From: Streptomyces liliifuscus
GTDB taxonomy: Bacteria > Actinomycetota > Actinomycetes > Streptomycetales > Streptomycetaceae
DNA length: 64,000 nt
Assembly (NCBI RefSeq): GCF_016598615.1
Contig: NZ_CP066831.1
Span: forward strand, 2,418,001-2,482,000
Direction of reading: 5' to 3'
Shown: positions 31,643-40,722 of the stretch, piece after piece
How the letters are laid out: every line of letters begins with the position of its first letter
Position numbering within the stretch: position 1 is the stretch's first letter
Program-made: the position numbers and the translations under genes
The notes under the pieces: model-generated
The model's database searches: none
What the model was told of the DNA's origin: nothing
Seen by the model: only the letters and a program-made list of their open reading frames with translations

Positions 31643-33618
31643 TTGGCGAGCTCCAGAGTGGGGACGCCGGGCGGGTTCAGGCCGAACACCTGGGCGTACA
31701 GGGAGAGTTCGGACTCCAGGGCCCGCACCATCGTGTCGGCCCGCCGGAAGCCGTGGCCCTCGCCCTCGAAGGCGATGTAGGCGTGCGGCAGCCGCCGTGC
31801 CCGCTCCTCCAGTCTGGCCAGGAACCGCTCGCACTGGGCGGGCGGGCAGATGACGTCGTCGAGGCCCTGGAGGAGCAGGAAGGGCACGGTGACACGGTCG
31901 GCGTGCTCGGTGGGCGAGCGCTCGGCGTACCGGCCGGGGACCTCGGCGAGCGGTCCGACCAGGGTCTCCAGGTACTGGGACTCGAAGTCGTGGGTCTCGC
32001 CCGTGCCCCAGCCCGCCAGGTCGAGGATGGGGTAGAGGATCGTCCCGCAGGCGTACACGTCGGTGCTCACCAGGGACGCGGCCGTGGTCCAGCCGCCCGC
32101 GCTGCCGCCCCGGACGGCGAGCCGGTCGCGGTCGGCGGTGCCCTCCTCGGCGAGGGCCAGCGCGACGGCCGCGCAGTCCTCGACGTCCACGACACCCCAC
32201 TGCTCGCGCAGCCGGTTGCGGTACTCGCGGCCGTACCCGGTGGATCCGCCGTAGTTGACCTCGGCGACACCGATGCCCCGCGAGGTGAAGTACGCGATCT
32301 GCAGGTCGAGGACGAGCGGGGCGCGGCCGGTGGGACCGCCGTGCGCCCAGACGACGTACGGCGGGAGCTCGTCGCCGGGGGCGACATGGCCGGGGTGGTG
32401 CGGCGGATAGATGTGCGCGTGGATCTCGCGCCCGGCGGGCCCGCTGAACGTACGGATCTGCGGTTCCGGGTAGTGGGCGGGGTCCACCGGGTCGTCGTGC
32501 GGGGCGCCGACGACCCTCGCCCGGCCGGTGCGGGCGTCCAGTTCGACGACCTCGTAGGCGCTGCGCGGGCTGGCCGCGACGGCGGCGACCCGGCTGCCGT
32601 CGGCGGCGAGCGTGGCCGCGTACTCGGTCCAGGGCCCGGCCGCGTCGACGACCTCGCCGGTCTCCGGGTCGAGGATGCCGAGCGCGGTGGCGCCCCGGCC
32701 GTGCACGACGGCGATCAGTCCGCTGTCCAGCGGCGCGAACCAGCGCCGCCCGACCGTCCACAGCGGCCCGGCGAACTCCTCCTCGCGTGTGCAGACGGCC
32801 TCGCCGTCGCGGTAGAGGTTCCACCAGCCGGAGCGGTCGCTCGCGTACAGCAGCGTGCCGTCGGCGGACCAGTCGGCCTGGGCGATCGCCTCGTCCGGGC
32901 CGCCGGCGGCCTTCCGGGTCCCCCGGAACGTGCCGTCCGGGCCGACGTCGGCCACCATCAGTTCGGTCCCGTCCCACGGCATCCGCGGGTGGTCCCAGCC
33001 CAGCCAGACCGCGCGCCGCCCGTCGGGCGAGATCCGCGGCCCGGTGACGAACCGGTGCTGCCCGTCGGTGAGTTCACGTACCGCGTCCTGGTCCTGCGCG
33101 GCCGAACCGTCCAGCGGCACCGCGGCGACGACCCGCCGGACATCGGTCGGCCCGTCGCCGGTGAACTCCTCCAGTACGCACCAGACTTCGCCGAGTTCGA
33201 GATGCATCCGCGGGTCCACCCACCGCAGTCCGCCACCCACCGACGACACGGGGGTCAGGGGGCGCGGCTCCTTGTCGGGGCGGGCGGGCTCGTACGCGTA
33301 CAGGCGCTGGTCGGCGAAGTCGACGAACACCACCAGCGGGCCGTCGTCGCCGACCGCTCCGGCCCAGGGCTGTCCGCCGTACTCCATGACGCGGCTGCGC
33401 ACGTTCCACGGGGCGGGCAGTACCGATTCCTCGGTGCCGTCGGCGCGGCGGCGCACCAGGGTGCGGCGGCCGCCCTCGGTCGGCCGGGGCTCGGTCCACC
33501 AGATCTCGTCGCCGACGAAGCCGACGAAGTCGGGGTGTCCGTCGTGCGCGGCGGCGAGCGACGCGTCGATGGGCGAGGGCCAGGAACCGTAGGCCAGGGT
33601 CTGCACGATGTCCCCCAT
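31639..33618 (-). CDS. Prolyl oligopeptidase-family (S9) serine peptidase
   Basis: A 659-residue cytosolic peptidase. Residues 1-380 are beta-propeller repeats (for example FVTGPRISPDGRRAVWLGWD and IAQADWSADGTLLYASDRSG). The C-terminal alpha/beta-hydrolase domain has the nucleophile in RGGSAGGWTTA, an Asp in LLQGLDDVICPP and His in FEGEGHGFRR. S9 enzymes cleave short peptides after Pro, Ala or basic residues. It begins six bases after the M20 gene ends and overlaps the LD-carboxypeptidase gene. Confidence 0.93.
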   Translation of the reverse strand: MGDIVQTLAYGSWPSPIDASLAAAHDGHPDFVGFVGDEIWWTEPRPTEGGRRTLVRRRADGTEESVLPAPWNVRSRVMEYGGQPWAGAVGDDGPLVVFVDFADQRLYAYEPARPDKEPRPLTPVSSVGGGLRWVDPRMHLELGEVWCVLEEFTGDGPTDVRRVVAAVPLDGSAAQDQDAVRELTDGQHRFVTGPRISPDGRRAVWLGWDHPRMPWDGTELMVADVGPDGTFRGTRKAAGGPDEAIAQADWSADGTLLYASDRSGWWNLYRDGEAVCTREEEFAGPLWTVGRRWFAPLDSGLIAVVHGRGATALGILDPETGEVVDAAGPWTEYAATLAADGSRVAAVAASPRSAYEVVELDARTGRARVVGAPHDDPVDPAHYPEPQIRTFSGPAGREIHAHIYPPHHPGHVAPGDELPPYVVWAHGGPTGRAPLVLDLQIAYFTSRGIGVAEVNYGGSTGYGREYRNRLREQWGVVDVEDCAAVALALAEEGTADRDRLAVRGGSAGGWTTAASLVSTDVYACGTILYPILDLAGWGTGETHDFESQYLETLVGPLAEVPGRYAERSPTEHADRVTVPFLLLQGLDDVICPPAQCERFLARLEERARRLPHAYIAFEGEGHGFRRADTMVRALESELSLYAQVFGLNPPGVPTLELAK

Positions 33619-33624
33619 TTTTCC

Positions 33625-34998
33625 CTAGGCCGTGCGCAGAAAGCGGTCGAGTACCCGGACGCCGAAGTGCAGCGCCTCGACGGGCACACGTTCGTCGACC
33701 CCGTGGAAGAGGGCCTGGTAGTCGAAGCCCGGCGGGAGCTTGAGCGGCGCGAATCCGTATCCGGTGATGCCGAGGCGCGAGAACTGCTTGGCGTCCGTGC
33801 CGCCCGACATGCAGTACGGCACGACATGCCCCTCGGGCGCGAACTCCTCAACGGCGGCACGCATGTTGGCGTACGTAGTCGAATCCACCGGTGCCTGCAG
33901 AGCCACCTCTCGGTGGTGGAACTCCCACTCCACGTCCGGACCGGTGAGATGGTCAAGGGTCGCGCGGAACTCGTCCTCGGTGCCGGGCAGATAGCGTCCG
34001 TCCACGTAGGCGACGGCCTCCCCCGGAATCACGTTCACCTTGTAACCGGCGTTCAGCATGGTGGGGTTGGCGCTGTTGCGCACGGTGGCCTCGACGAGCG
34101 AGGCGGCAGGACCGAGCTTGTCCAGCAGAGCGTCCACGTCGTCGAAGTCGGGCGCGATGCCGTACACGGCGGCCATCTCGGTGAGCGCGGCGCGGACCGT
34201 CGGGGTGATCCGTACGGGCCACTCGTGGGCGCCGATCCGCGCGATCGCGGCGGCCAGCCGGGTCACCGAGTTCTCCCGGTTCACCTTGGAGCCGTGACCG
34301 GCCCGGCCGCGTGCGGTGAGCTTCAGCCAGCCGGTGCCGCGCTCGCCCGCCGCGACGGGATACAGCTCGCGGCCGGAGCCGTCGTGGAAGGTGAAGGCGC
34401 CGGACTCGCTGATGCCCTCGGTGCACCCCTCGAAGAGCCCCGGATGCTCGTCGGCGAGGAAGCCCGAGCCGTCCTCGGCGCTCGCCTCCTCGTCCGCGGT
34501 GAAGGCGATCACAAGGTCCCGCCGGGGGCGCACGCCCGCGCGCGCCCACTGCCGTACGACCGCGAGGATCATCGCGTCCATGTTCTTCATGTCGACCGCG
34601 CCCCGGCCCCAGACAACTCCGTCGCGGACCTCCCCGGAGAACGGGTGCACGCTCCAGTCCTCCGCCTGCGCCGGTACGACGTCCAGGTGACCGTGGACGA
34701 GCAGCGCGTCGGCGGACGGGTCGGTGCCCTCCAAGCGCGCGACGACGTTCGCACGCCCCTTGGTGCGCTCCAGGAGCGTCGGCTCCAGGCCCGCCTCGGC
34801 GAGCAGCGCGGCCGCGTACTCGGCGGCCGGCCGCTCCTGGCAGTCCCCGCCGCGGTTGGTCGTGTCGATCCTGATGAGGTCGGAGGTGAACCGGACGACC
34901 TCGTCGAGGGCCTGCCCGTCGACCGATCCGACCGATCCCTCACCGGCCGCGTACTCATCGGTCGCGTACTCGTCGGTCGCGCTCTTGTTGTCAGCCAT
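33625..34998 (-). CDS. M20-family zinc peptidase (ArgE/DapE/dipeptidase type)
   Basis: A 457-residue metallopeptidase. The metal site shows LLVHGHLDVVPA (His and Asp), WGRGAVDMKN and FTADEEASAEDG; the GHGSKVNRENSVTRL segment starts the dimerisation domain and YCMSGGTDAKQFSRLG contains later ligands. Substrates are N-acyl amino acids or dipeptides. AGGAG precedes ATG 34998. A short N-terminal duplication (DEYATDEYA) is present. It overlaps the M55 gene by eight bases. Confidence 0.92.
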   Translation of the reverse strand: MADNKSATDEYATDEYAAGEGSVGSVDGQALDEVVRFTSDLIRIDTTNRGGDCQERPAAEYAAALLAEAGLEPTLLERTKGRANVVARLEGTDPSADALLVHGHLDVVPAQAEDWSVHPFSGEVRDGVVWGRGAVDMKNMDAMILAVVRQWARAGVRPRRDLVIAFTADEEASAEDGSGFLADEHPGLFEGCTEGISESGAFTFHDGSGRELYPVAAGERGTGWLKLTARGRAGHGSKVNRENSVTRLAAAIARIGAHEWPVRITPTVRAALTEMAAVYGIAPDFDDVDALLDKLGPAASLVEATVRNSANPTMLNAGYKVNVIPGEAVAYVDGRYLPGTEDEFRATLDHLTGPDVEWEFHHREVALQAPVDSTTYANMRAAVEEFAPEGHVVPYCMSGGTDAKQFSRLGITGYGFAPLKLPPGFDYQALFHGVDERVPVEALHFGVRVLDRFLRTA

Positions 34999-35827
34999 AG
35001 GTCTCCTCCACGGCGGCCGAGACGATCGTGGTGACCGCCTTGAAGGTACGAATCCCCTCGTACATGGTCGGGCTGGTGTATGCGACCTTCCGCTCCCCGA
35101 TGCGCTCGACGCCCGGGACGACGGTGGCCGCCATCGCGAGGTGCTCGGCGTCGAACTCCAGGGCCACGGTGAACGGGCCGCCGTCCACGGGTTCGTGCCG
35201 CACCGCGAGCCGCGTGGCCTCCTTGGCCGCGGCGCGGATGTCGGACGCCGTACGCGCCGGTGTGCGGCACACGGCCGCGTACCGCGAGACATGGTCCTTG
35301 ACGGCGACCTTCAGCGCCTCGGGTGCGTAACCGAGCGCGTCCTCGCAGGCCACGTCGTCGCCGGTGACGAGGACGACGGGGACTCCGTACTCGGCGACGA
35401 CATGCGCGTTGAGCAGGCCCTCGCTGGCGCGTACGTCGTTGATCCAGACCCCGGTGATGGAGTTGGCGAGGTAGGTGTGGGCGAGGACGCCCTCCATGCC
35501 CGCGCCGGCGTGGTAGCCGACGAAGGCGATGCCGTCGACGTCGCCGTGCTGCACGCCCTCCACCATGGACAGCGACTTGTGCCGCCCGGTGAGCATCTGC
35601 GCCCGTTCGTCCAGCTGCTCCAGGAGCAGGTTGCGCATGGTCCAGTGGGCCTCGTTGATGAGGACCTCGTCGGCGCCGCCGTCGAGGAAGCCGAGGACGG
35701 CCGCGTTCACGTCCGAGGTGAACATCGACCGGCACCGCTCCCACTGCGGTGTGCCCGGCAGTACGTCGGCCGGCCAGGTCACCCCGGTGGCGCCCTCCAT
35801 GTCGGCGCTGATGAGGATCTTTGCCAT
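34991..35827 (-). CDS. M55-family D-aminopeptidase (DppA-like)
   Basis: A 278-residue zinc peptidase. It starts with ILISADMEGATGV, whose D9 and E11 are metal ligands in DppA, then VLINEAHWTMRNLL, VGYHAGAG and NSITGVWINDVRASEG. DppA releases N-terminal D-amino acids from short peptides and forms a barrel-shaped decamer. It is first in the four-gene peptidase operon, which together would break down D-Ala/D-Glu-containing muropeptides or D-residue peptides. Confidence 0.93.
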   Translation of the reverse strand: MAKILISADMEGATGVTWPADVLPGTPQWERCRSMFTSDVNAAVLGFLDGGADEVLINEAHWTMRNLLLEQLDERAQMLTGRHKSLSMVEGVQHGDVDGIAFVGYHAGAGMEGVLAHTYLANSITGVWINDVRASEGLLNAHVVAEYGVPVVLVTGDDVACEDALGYAPEALKVAVKDHVSRYAAVCRTPARTASDIRAAAKEATRLAVRHEPVDGGPFTVALEFDAEHLAMAATVVPGVERIGERKVAYTSPTMYEGIRTFKAVTTIVSAAVEETYG

Positions 35828-35873
35828 GCTCCAGTTGTATCGCAGTCGGGAGGAGCCCCACAGGGGAGGGCGG

Positions 35874-37712
35874 TCAGCCGGACGAACCGACCGAAACCTT
35901 CACTCGGCCGTCGGGGTACTCCTCGTCCACGGTGATCGTGGTGCCGTCGGGTCCGGCGAGGACCGGGACGCCCGGCCGGGACGGGATCGTCGTCTTCACA
36001 CCGTTCTGGTGGAAGGTGAGCGCGGCGGTGGGCCGGCGGCCGAAGGGGGCGTCGTACGTCTGGAGGCGGCCCCGGATCACGGCCCCGGAGGTGGCGAGGG
36101 CGGGCTCGGCGTGTGCGTCGACGGGCAGGATCTGACCGTGGCCGCCGTTGGCCTTGGTCCTGTTGTCCCGGTACTTGGTGTTCCAGTACCAGATCAGCGC
36201 CCCGCTCTCGTAGTGCAGCCGTTCCTTGAGCTTGGGCAGTGTGGAGCGCCAACCCAGCTGGAACGGGCCGGACTTGAGGTATCTGTCCTCGCCGACGTAC
36301 TGCCGGTTCTCGACGACGTAGTAGCGCGCGTTGCCTTCCGCGTCCGCGGGGAGTTTCACCAGGAGGGCTTCCTTGCCCTGCGTGGAGGAGTGGACCGACA
36401 GCGGGTTCAGGACGACGGTCGAGGCCGTACCGGCCTGCGCGGTCGCATGGTCGAGCCAGCCGAGCCGCAGCTTGGCCCAGGCGCCCAAATCGGCGGGATG
36501 GGCGGACAGTTCGGCCTCGTCCGAGAGCAGTGAGCCGTGCGACATGACCGACCAGAAGCCGGTCGAGTTCTCGCCGCCCGAGGTGTCGTACAGATCGGGC
36601 AGACCCAGGTCGTGGCCGTACTCGTGGGCGAGAGTGCCGAGTCCCCTGTTCTCGTTGGTCATCGTGTAGTCGTTGACCCAGATGCCCGAGTCACCGACCT
36701 GACTGCCGCCGTCCCGGTTTCCGTTGGCGGGGCCCAACTTGCCCGCGCCGGACTGGAGATAGCTGACGCTGCCGCGGTGGGAGCCGATGGCGTCGGTGCC
36801 GTTGGCACCGCCGCCGTTGGCCTGCGACTCCCCCGCGAACATCAGCATCACGCGGTCGAGATAGCCGTCGGGTTCGTTGAAGATCCCGTCCCGGTCGTGG
36901 TCGTTGCGGTCCCAGGTGTCGTACGTGGCAAGGTACTTGGCCAGCGAGGCGGCGGTCCGGCCCGTCGCGCGCTGGTCCTCGTACCAGCTGTTGAGGCCGT
37001 CGGTGACGAGCTGCTCGTTGCAGTAGTACGTCGAGACGGCCACGCCGTTCTTCCGGCAGGTGTCGGTGCCGTAGTGCGCGAGGGGGTGGTCGACACGGGT
37101 CCAGTCGTGGACGGTGCCGGTGATCGAGTAGACGCCGCTGGACTGGCGTTGGAAGTACGACCTGAGGGTGTCGCCCGCGGCCTCGTCCGCCGTGCCGAAG
37201 ATCTGCCGCTGGTAGTAGGCCCGGCTGTAGTCCCGGGTCCACACCGTGGCGTTGTCGGCGGCGCGGTCGGGCTCGGGGATCCGGTTGTGCGTGTAGTCGC
37301 TGAACTCCACCGGCAGCACGAAGATCCGGTCCGAAGTGCGGGCCGTCTCCGCGTACGAGCCCTCGCGGTACTCGATGCGCTGCGAGGAGCCGCGCGTCTC
37401 GGGCGTCGCCTGCCCCGCGGCGACCTTGGCGACGGCCAGGGCCCGGGCGCGCCGGGTCCGCTCGCCCCTTTCGCTCAGCAGATCGTGGTCGGGGGCCTCC
37501 GCGGCGGCCTCGGTCTCCGGGGAGGCGACCGCGGCGGAGGCGCCCGGGGCGTGGACGGCCGGCGCGGCCACGGCGACAGCAACGACGGCGGCGACCAGGG
37601 ATCCGCGCAGGCGCGGGGATCTGTGGAGGAGCGCGGATCTCTCGGGGAGCGGGGATCCGTGGAGGAGCGGAGAGCTACGGAAGAGCGGAGACCTGCGGAT
37701 GCGCTTGCTCAA
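35874..37712 (-). CDS. Secreted M6-family metalloprotease (immune inhibitor A-like)
   Basis: A 612-residue exported zinc protease. The zinc site is GTLAHEYGHDLGLPD near residue 345, with a downstream GFWSVMSHGSL Met-turn-like segment. A long basic N-region with Ser/Pro/Leu/Arg repeats precedes the hydrophobic signal core LVAAVVAVAVAAPAVHA. I chose TTG 37712 because GAAGGA lies about seven bases before it; a longer frame has no such site. The C-terminus is beta-rich. Extracellular protein degradation would feed the intracellular peptidase operon alongside. Confidence 0.9.
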   Translation of the reverse strand: MSKRIRRSPLFRSSPLLHGSPLPERSALLHRSPRLRGSLVAAVVAVAVAAPAVHAPGASAAVASPETEAAAEAPDHDLLSERGERTRRARALAVAKVAAGQATPETRGSSQRIEYREGSYAETARTSDRIFVLPVEFSDYTHNRIPEPDRAADNATVWTRDYSRAYYQRQIFGTADEAAGDTLRSYFQRQSSGVYSITGTVHDWTRVDHPLAHYGTDTCRKNGVAVSTYYCNEQLVTDGLNSWYEDQRATGRTAASLAKYLATYDTWDRNDHDRDGIFNEPDGYLDRVMLMFAGESQANGGGANGTDAIGSHRGSVSYLQSGAGKLGPANGNRDGGSQVGDSGIWVNDYTMTNENRGLGTLAHEYGHDLGLPDLYDTSGGENSTGFWSVMSHGSLLSDEAELSAHPADLGAWAKLRLGWLDHATAQAGTASTVVLNPLSVHSSTQGKEALLVKLPADAEGNARYYVVENRQYVGEDRYLKSGPFQLGWRSTLPKLKERLHYESGALIWYWNTKYRDNRTKANGGHGQILPVDAHAEPALATSGAVIRGRLQTYDAPFGRRPTAALTFHQNGVKTTIPSRPGVPVLAGPDGTTITVDEEYPDGRVKVSVGSSG

Positions 37713-37803
37713 CGTGCGTCCTTCTCGCGGCTGCCGGGGCGCACTCAGGAGAGCATGGAGGTGCGGATGAGGCGGGTTGCCCGGCAGCGTGTCGCCGCCG
37801 AGG

Positions 37804-38481
37804 TCACTCGGCCGCCCACAACCCCCGTACATGTCCGAGGTGGCGGGTCATGACGGCCCGTACCGCCTCCTCGTCGCGGGCGATGAGCGCGTCGAGGATG
37901 TCCAGGTGCTCGGCGGCGGAGGCCTCCAGGCGGCCCGCCTTCACCAGCGCGTGCAGGCCGTAGAGGCGGGAGCGCTTGCGGAGGTCGCGGACCACCTCGA
38001 CCAGGTGTTCGTTGCCCGCGAGAGCGAGAAGGCCCAGGTGGAAGCGCATGTCCGCCTCGACGTGCGCGATGAGGTCACCGGTCGCGGCCGCGGTGACGCT
38101 CTCCTGGGCGGCCGGGCGCAGTGCCTCCAGGGCGGCGGGATCGGCGGTGGCGGCGAGTGAGGCGGTCGTGGGGATCTCGATGAGCGAGCGGATGTGCGTG
38201 TACTCGTCGAGCTGCTTCTCGGACACGGCGGTGACCCGGAAGCCCTTGTTCGGCACGGTGTCGACCAGGCCCTCCTTGGCGAGGTCGAGCATGGCCTCGC
38301 GGACGGGCGTGGCCGAGACACCGAAGCGGGCGGCGAGGCCGGGTGCGGAGTACACCTCGCCCGGGCGAAGTTCCCCCGCGATGAGGGCGGCCCGCAGCGC
38401 GTCCGCGACTCGCTCGCGGTAGCTGGGCTTCTTGCCGCCCAGCGTGGGCAGGGCGGGGGCGCTGGCGCGCTGGGCGGGCAT
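37804..38481 (-). CDS. GntR-family (FadR subfamily) transcriptional regulator
   Basis: A 225-residue regulator. The winged helix occupies residues 18-85: YRERVADALRAALIAGELRP, LAARFGVSATPVREAMLDLA, VPNKGFRVTAVS. The FCD ligand-binding domain (EADMRFHLGLLALAGNEHLV) follows with the metal-binding Asp/His pattern. AAGGAG precedes ATG 38481. It closes the hydroxyproline cluster and probably regulates it, with hydroxyproline or a downstream acid as effector. A palindrome typical of FadR-type operators (TATGT-C-ACATA) lies at the head of the cluster. Confidence 0.92.
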   Translation of the reverse strand: MPAQRASAPALPTLGGKKPSYRERVADALRAALIAGELRPGEVYSAPGLAARFGVSATPVREAMLDLAKEGLVDTVPNKGFRVTAVSEKQLDEYTHIRSLIEIPTTASLAATADPAALEALRPAAQESVTAAATGDLIAHVEADMRFHLGLLALAGNEHLVEVVRDLRKRSRLYGLHALVKAGRLEASAAEHLDILDALIARDEEAVRAVMTRHLGHVRGLWAAE

Positions 38482-38514
38482 CCGGGGGTCTCCTTGGAAC
38501 GGGCGGTGCGTGAG

Positions 38515-38554
38515 GTGGAGCGGGCGGGCGTGTCGTGGAGCGGGCGGGCGTGAG
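38515..38554. repeat. 20-bp tandem duplication in spacer
   Basis: GTGGAGCGGGCGGGCGTGTC is followed directly by a copy differing at two bases, in the 107-bp spacer between the epimerase stop and the GntR start. Confidence 0.8.
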
Positions 38555-38588
38555 GTCGGGCGGGGATCTCGCGCGGTTCGCGGGGGCT

Positions 38589-39590
38589 TCAGAGGACGAA
38601 GCCCGCCGGGAACGGATCGCTGGGGTCGAGCAGGTACTGGGCGGTGCCGGTGACCCAGGCACGTCCGGTGAAGCTTGGCAGGACGGCCGGGATCCCGGCG
38701 ACCTCGGTGGTGTCGAGGAGCCGGCCGGTGAAGTGGGTCCCGATGAAGGACTCGTTCACGAACTCGGTGTTCAGGGGGAGTTCGCCACGGGCGTGCAGCT
38801 GCGCCATGCGCGCGGAGGTGCCCGTACCGCAGGGTGAGCGGTCGAACCAGCCGGGGTGGATGGCCATCGCGTGCCGTGAGTGCCGGGCCGTCGAGCCCGG
38901 GGCGGTGAGCTGCACATGATGACAGCCCCGGATGGACGGGTCCTCGGGATGGACGGGCTCCCCCTCGGCGTTGACGGCGTCCATCAGCGAGAGCCCGGCC
39001 GCGAGGATGTCGTCCTTGCGGGCCCGGTCGAAGGGCAGCCCGAACTGGTCGAGCGGCAGGATCGCGTAGAAGTTGCCGCCGTACGCCAGGTCGTAGGTCA
39101 CCGTCCGCCCGTCGGCGAGCTCGATCTTGCGGTCCAGGGCGACGGAGAAGGACGGCACGTTCTTGAGCGTGACCGCCTTCGCGGCACCGTCCTCCACCGC
39201 CACCTCGGCGACCACGAGACCGGCCGGGGTGTCGAGGCGGATGGTGGTCACCGGTTCGACGACCTCGACCATGCCGGTCTCCACGAGAACGGTCGCGACA
39301 CCGATGGTCCCGTGCCCGCACATCGGGAGATAGCCCGACACCTCGATGTAGATGACGCCGTAGTCGCAGTCGGGGCGGGTCGGCGGTTGCAGGATCGCAC
39401 CGCTCATCGCCGAGTGACCGCGCGGCTCGTTCATCAGCAACTGCTTGATGTCGTCGCGGTGTTCACGGAAGTACAGCCGCCGCTCGTTCATGGTCGCGCC
39501 CGGGACCGTGCCGATGCCTCCGGTGATCACCCGGGTCGGCATGCCCTCGGTGTGCGAGTCGACGGCGTGCAGGACGAGTTTGCTGCGCAT
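38589..39590 (-). CDS. Proline racemase-family 4-hydroxyproline 2-epimerase
   Basis: A 333-residue enzyme. Both catalytic cysteines are present: C91 in GYLPMCGHGTIG and C254 in DRSPCGTGTSA, which indicates a racemase/epimerase, not the Ser/Thr-containing dehydratase branch. RVITGGIG and an early DSHTEGMPTRV also match. It would convert trans-4-hydroxy-L-proline to cis-4-hydroxy-D-proline for the dehydrogenase encoded upstream. ATG 39590 begins MRSKLVLHAVDSHTEG. Confidence 0.92.
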   Translation of the reverse strand: MRSKLVLHAVDSHTEGMPTRVITGGIGTVPGATMNERRLYFREHRDDIKQLLMNEPRGHSAMSGAILQPPTRPDCDYGVIYIEVSGYLPMCGHGTIGVATVLVETGMVEVVEPVTTIRLDTPAGLVVAEVAVEDGAAKAVTLKNVPSFSVALDRKIELADGRTVTYDLAYGGNFYAILPLDQFGLPFDRARKDDILAAGLSLMDAVNAEGEPVHPEDPSIRGCHHVQLTAPGSTARHSRHAMAIHPGWFDRSPCGTGTSARMAQLHARGELPLNTEFVNESFIGTHFTGRLLDTTEVAGIPAVLPSFTGRAWVTGTAQYLLDPSDPFPAGFVL

Positions 39591-39672
39591 AGGTCTCCCT
39601 GAGGGGTAGGTCTCCCGCGAGTTCGCGTTCGCCGGTGTACCGCCGGGCCGTGCCGCGCCGCCCGGTGTCGCC

Positions 39673-39706
39673 GAGGTGGTGGGACGGGCGAGGTGGTGGG
39701 ACGGGC
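39673..39706. repeat. 17-bp perfect tandem duplication in spacer
   Basis: GAGGTGGTGGGACGGGC occurs twice consecutively, ending at the base before the stop of the DHDPS-type gene at 39707. Confidence 0.85.
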
Positions 39707-40612
39707 TCAGGCGAGCCCGGCGGCGACGGCCCGTTCGGTGGCCTCGCGCACGGCCTGCTCCTGCTCGGGAAGGAGCGGCACACGCGGCGCCCGTACGGGA
39801 CCGCCGTGCCGCCCCACGATGTCCATCGACAACTTGATGGCCTGCACGAACTCGGTCTTCGAGTCCCAGCGCAGCAAGGGGTGCAGCTGGCGGTAGAGCT
39901 TGCCCGCGGTGTCCAGGTCTCCGGCGACGGCGGCGCGGTACAGCGCGACGGACGCGGCGGGCAGAGCGTTCGGGTAACCAGCCACCCAGCCCTTGGCCCC
40001 CGCGACCGCCAGTTCCAGCAGCACGTCGTCGGCGCCGATCAACAGGTCGAGTTCCGGGGCCAGTTCGGCGATCCGGTAGGCACGTCGTACATCACCGGAG
40101 AACTCCTTGACCCCGTGGATGTACCCCTCGCCGTGCAGCTTCGCCAGCAGCTCGGGCACGAGGTCGACCTTGGTGTCGATGGGGTTGTTGTACGCGACGA
40201 TCGGCACACCCGCCTTCGCGACCTCCGCGTAGTGGGCGAGGACCGAGCGCTCGTCGGCGCGGTAGGCGTTCGGGGGCAGCAGCATCACGGAGGCGCAGCC
40301 GGCGTCGCGTGCCTGCTCGGCCCAGCGGCGGGCCTCGGCGGATCCGTACGCGGCCACGCCCGGCATCACGCGCCGCCCGCCGATCGCGGCCACCGCGGTC
40401 TCGACGACCTTGGCCCGCTCCTCCGGGGTGAGCACCTGGTACTCACCGAGCGAGCCGTTCGGCACGACCCCGTCGCAGCCGTTCTCGACGAGCCACGTGC
40501 AGTGCTCCGCGTACTTGTCGAGGTTGACGGAGAGGTCGTCGTTCAGCGGGAGGGCGGTGGCGACGAGGACGCCGCGCCAGGGCCGGTTGTCGGTGACGTT
40601 GTCGTCGGTCAT
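39707..40612 (-). CDS. DHDPS-family aldolase, probable 1-pyrroline-4-hydroxy-2-carboxylate deaminase
   Basis: A 301-residue class I aldolase-fold enzyme. GVVPNGSLGEYQVLT matches the substrate-binding GxxGE motif, VAYNNP carries the Tyr, and HGVKEFSGD the Schiff-base Lys. In hydroxyproline degradation this family deaminates 1-pyrroline-4-hydroxy-2-carboxylate to alpha-ketoglutarate semialdehyde. That role is inferred from its place between the dehydrogenase genes and the epimerase. The final semialdehyde dehydrogenase is not in the window. ATG 40612 gives the standard length. Confidence 0.85.
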   Translation of the reverse strand: MTDDNVTDNRPWRGVLVATALPLNDDLSVNLDKYAEHCTWLVENGCDGVVPNGSLGEYQVLTPEERAKVVETAVAAIGGRRVMPGVAAYGSAEARRWAEQARDAGCASVMLLPPNAYRADERSVLAHYAEVAKAGVPIVAYNNPIDTKVDLVPELLAKLHGEGYIHGVKEFSGDVRRAYRIAELAPELDLLIGADDVLLELAVAGAKGWVAGYPNALPAASVALYRAAVAGDLDTAGKLYRQLHPLLRWDSKTEFVQAIKLSMDIVGRHGGPVRAPRVPLLPEQEQAVREATERAVAAGLA

Positions 40613-40626
40613 GAGGGTCCCATCCG

Positions 40627-40715
40627 GATTCGGTAGAGGGATTTCGGATTCGGCAGAGGGTTCTCGGCAGAGAGTTTTCGGTGGAGGGGTTCGGTCGAGG
40701 GCTTTCGGTGGAGGG
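40627..40715. repeat. 14-bp imperfect tandem array, six units
   Basis: Units of NTTTCGGTRGAGGG type begin at 40627, 40647, 40661, 40675, 40689 and 40702, filling almost the entire spacer between the DHDPS-type start and the upstream FAD subunit stop. No start codon or ribosome site lies in it, so it is non-coding; it may affect mRNA structure between operon genes. Confidence 0.85.
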
Positions 40716-40722
40716 TGACGTG

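Noticed and set aside
34920..34980. Repeated GTACTCGTCGGTCGC units as regulatory repeat
   Set aside because: They lie inside the M20 coding sequence and simply encode the DEYATDEYA duplication.
31501..35034. A plus-strand open frame of more than 1,100 codons opposite the peptidase operon
   Set aside because: It is antisense to four well-supported genes and has no family motif. Such long antisense frames are normal where third-position GC is extreme.
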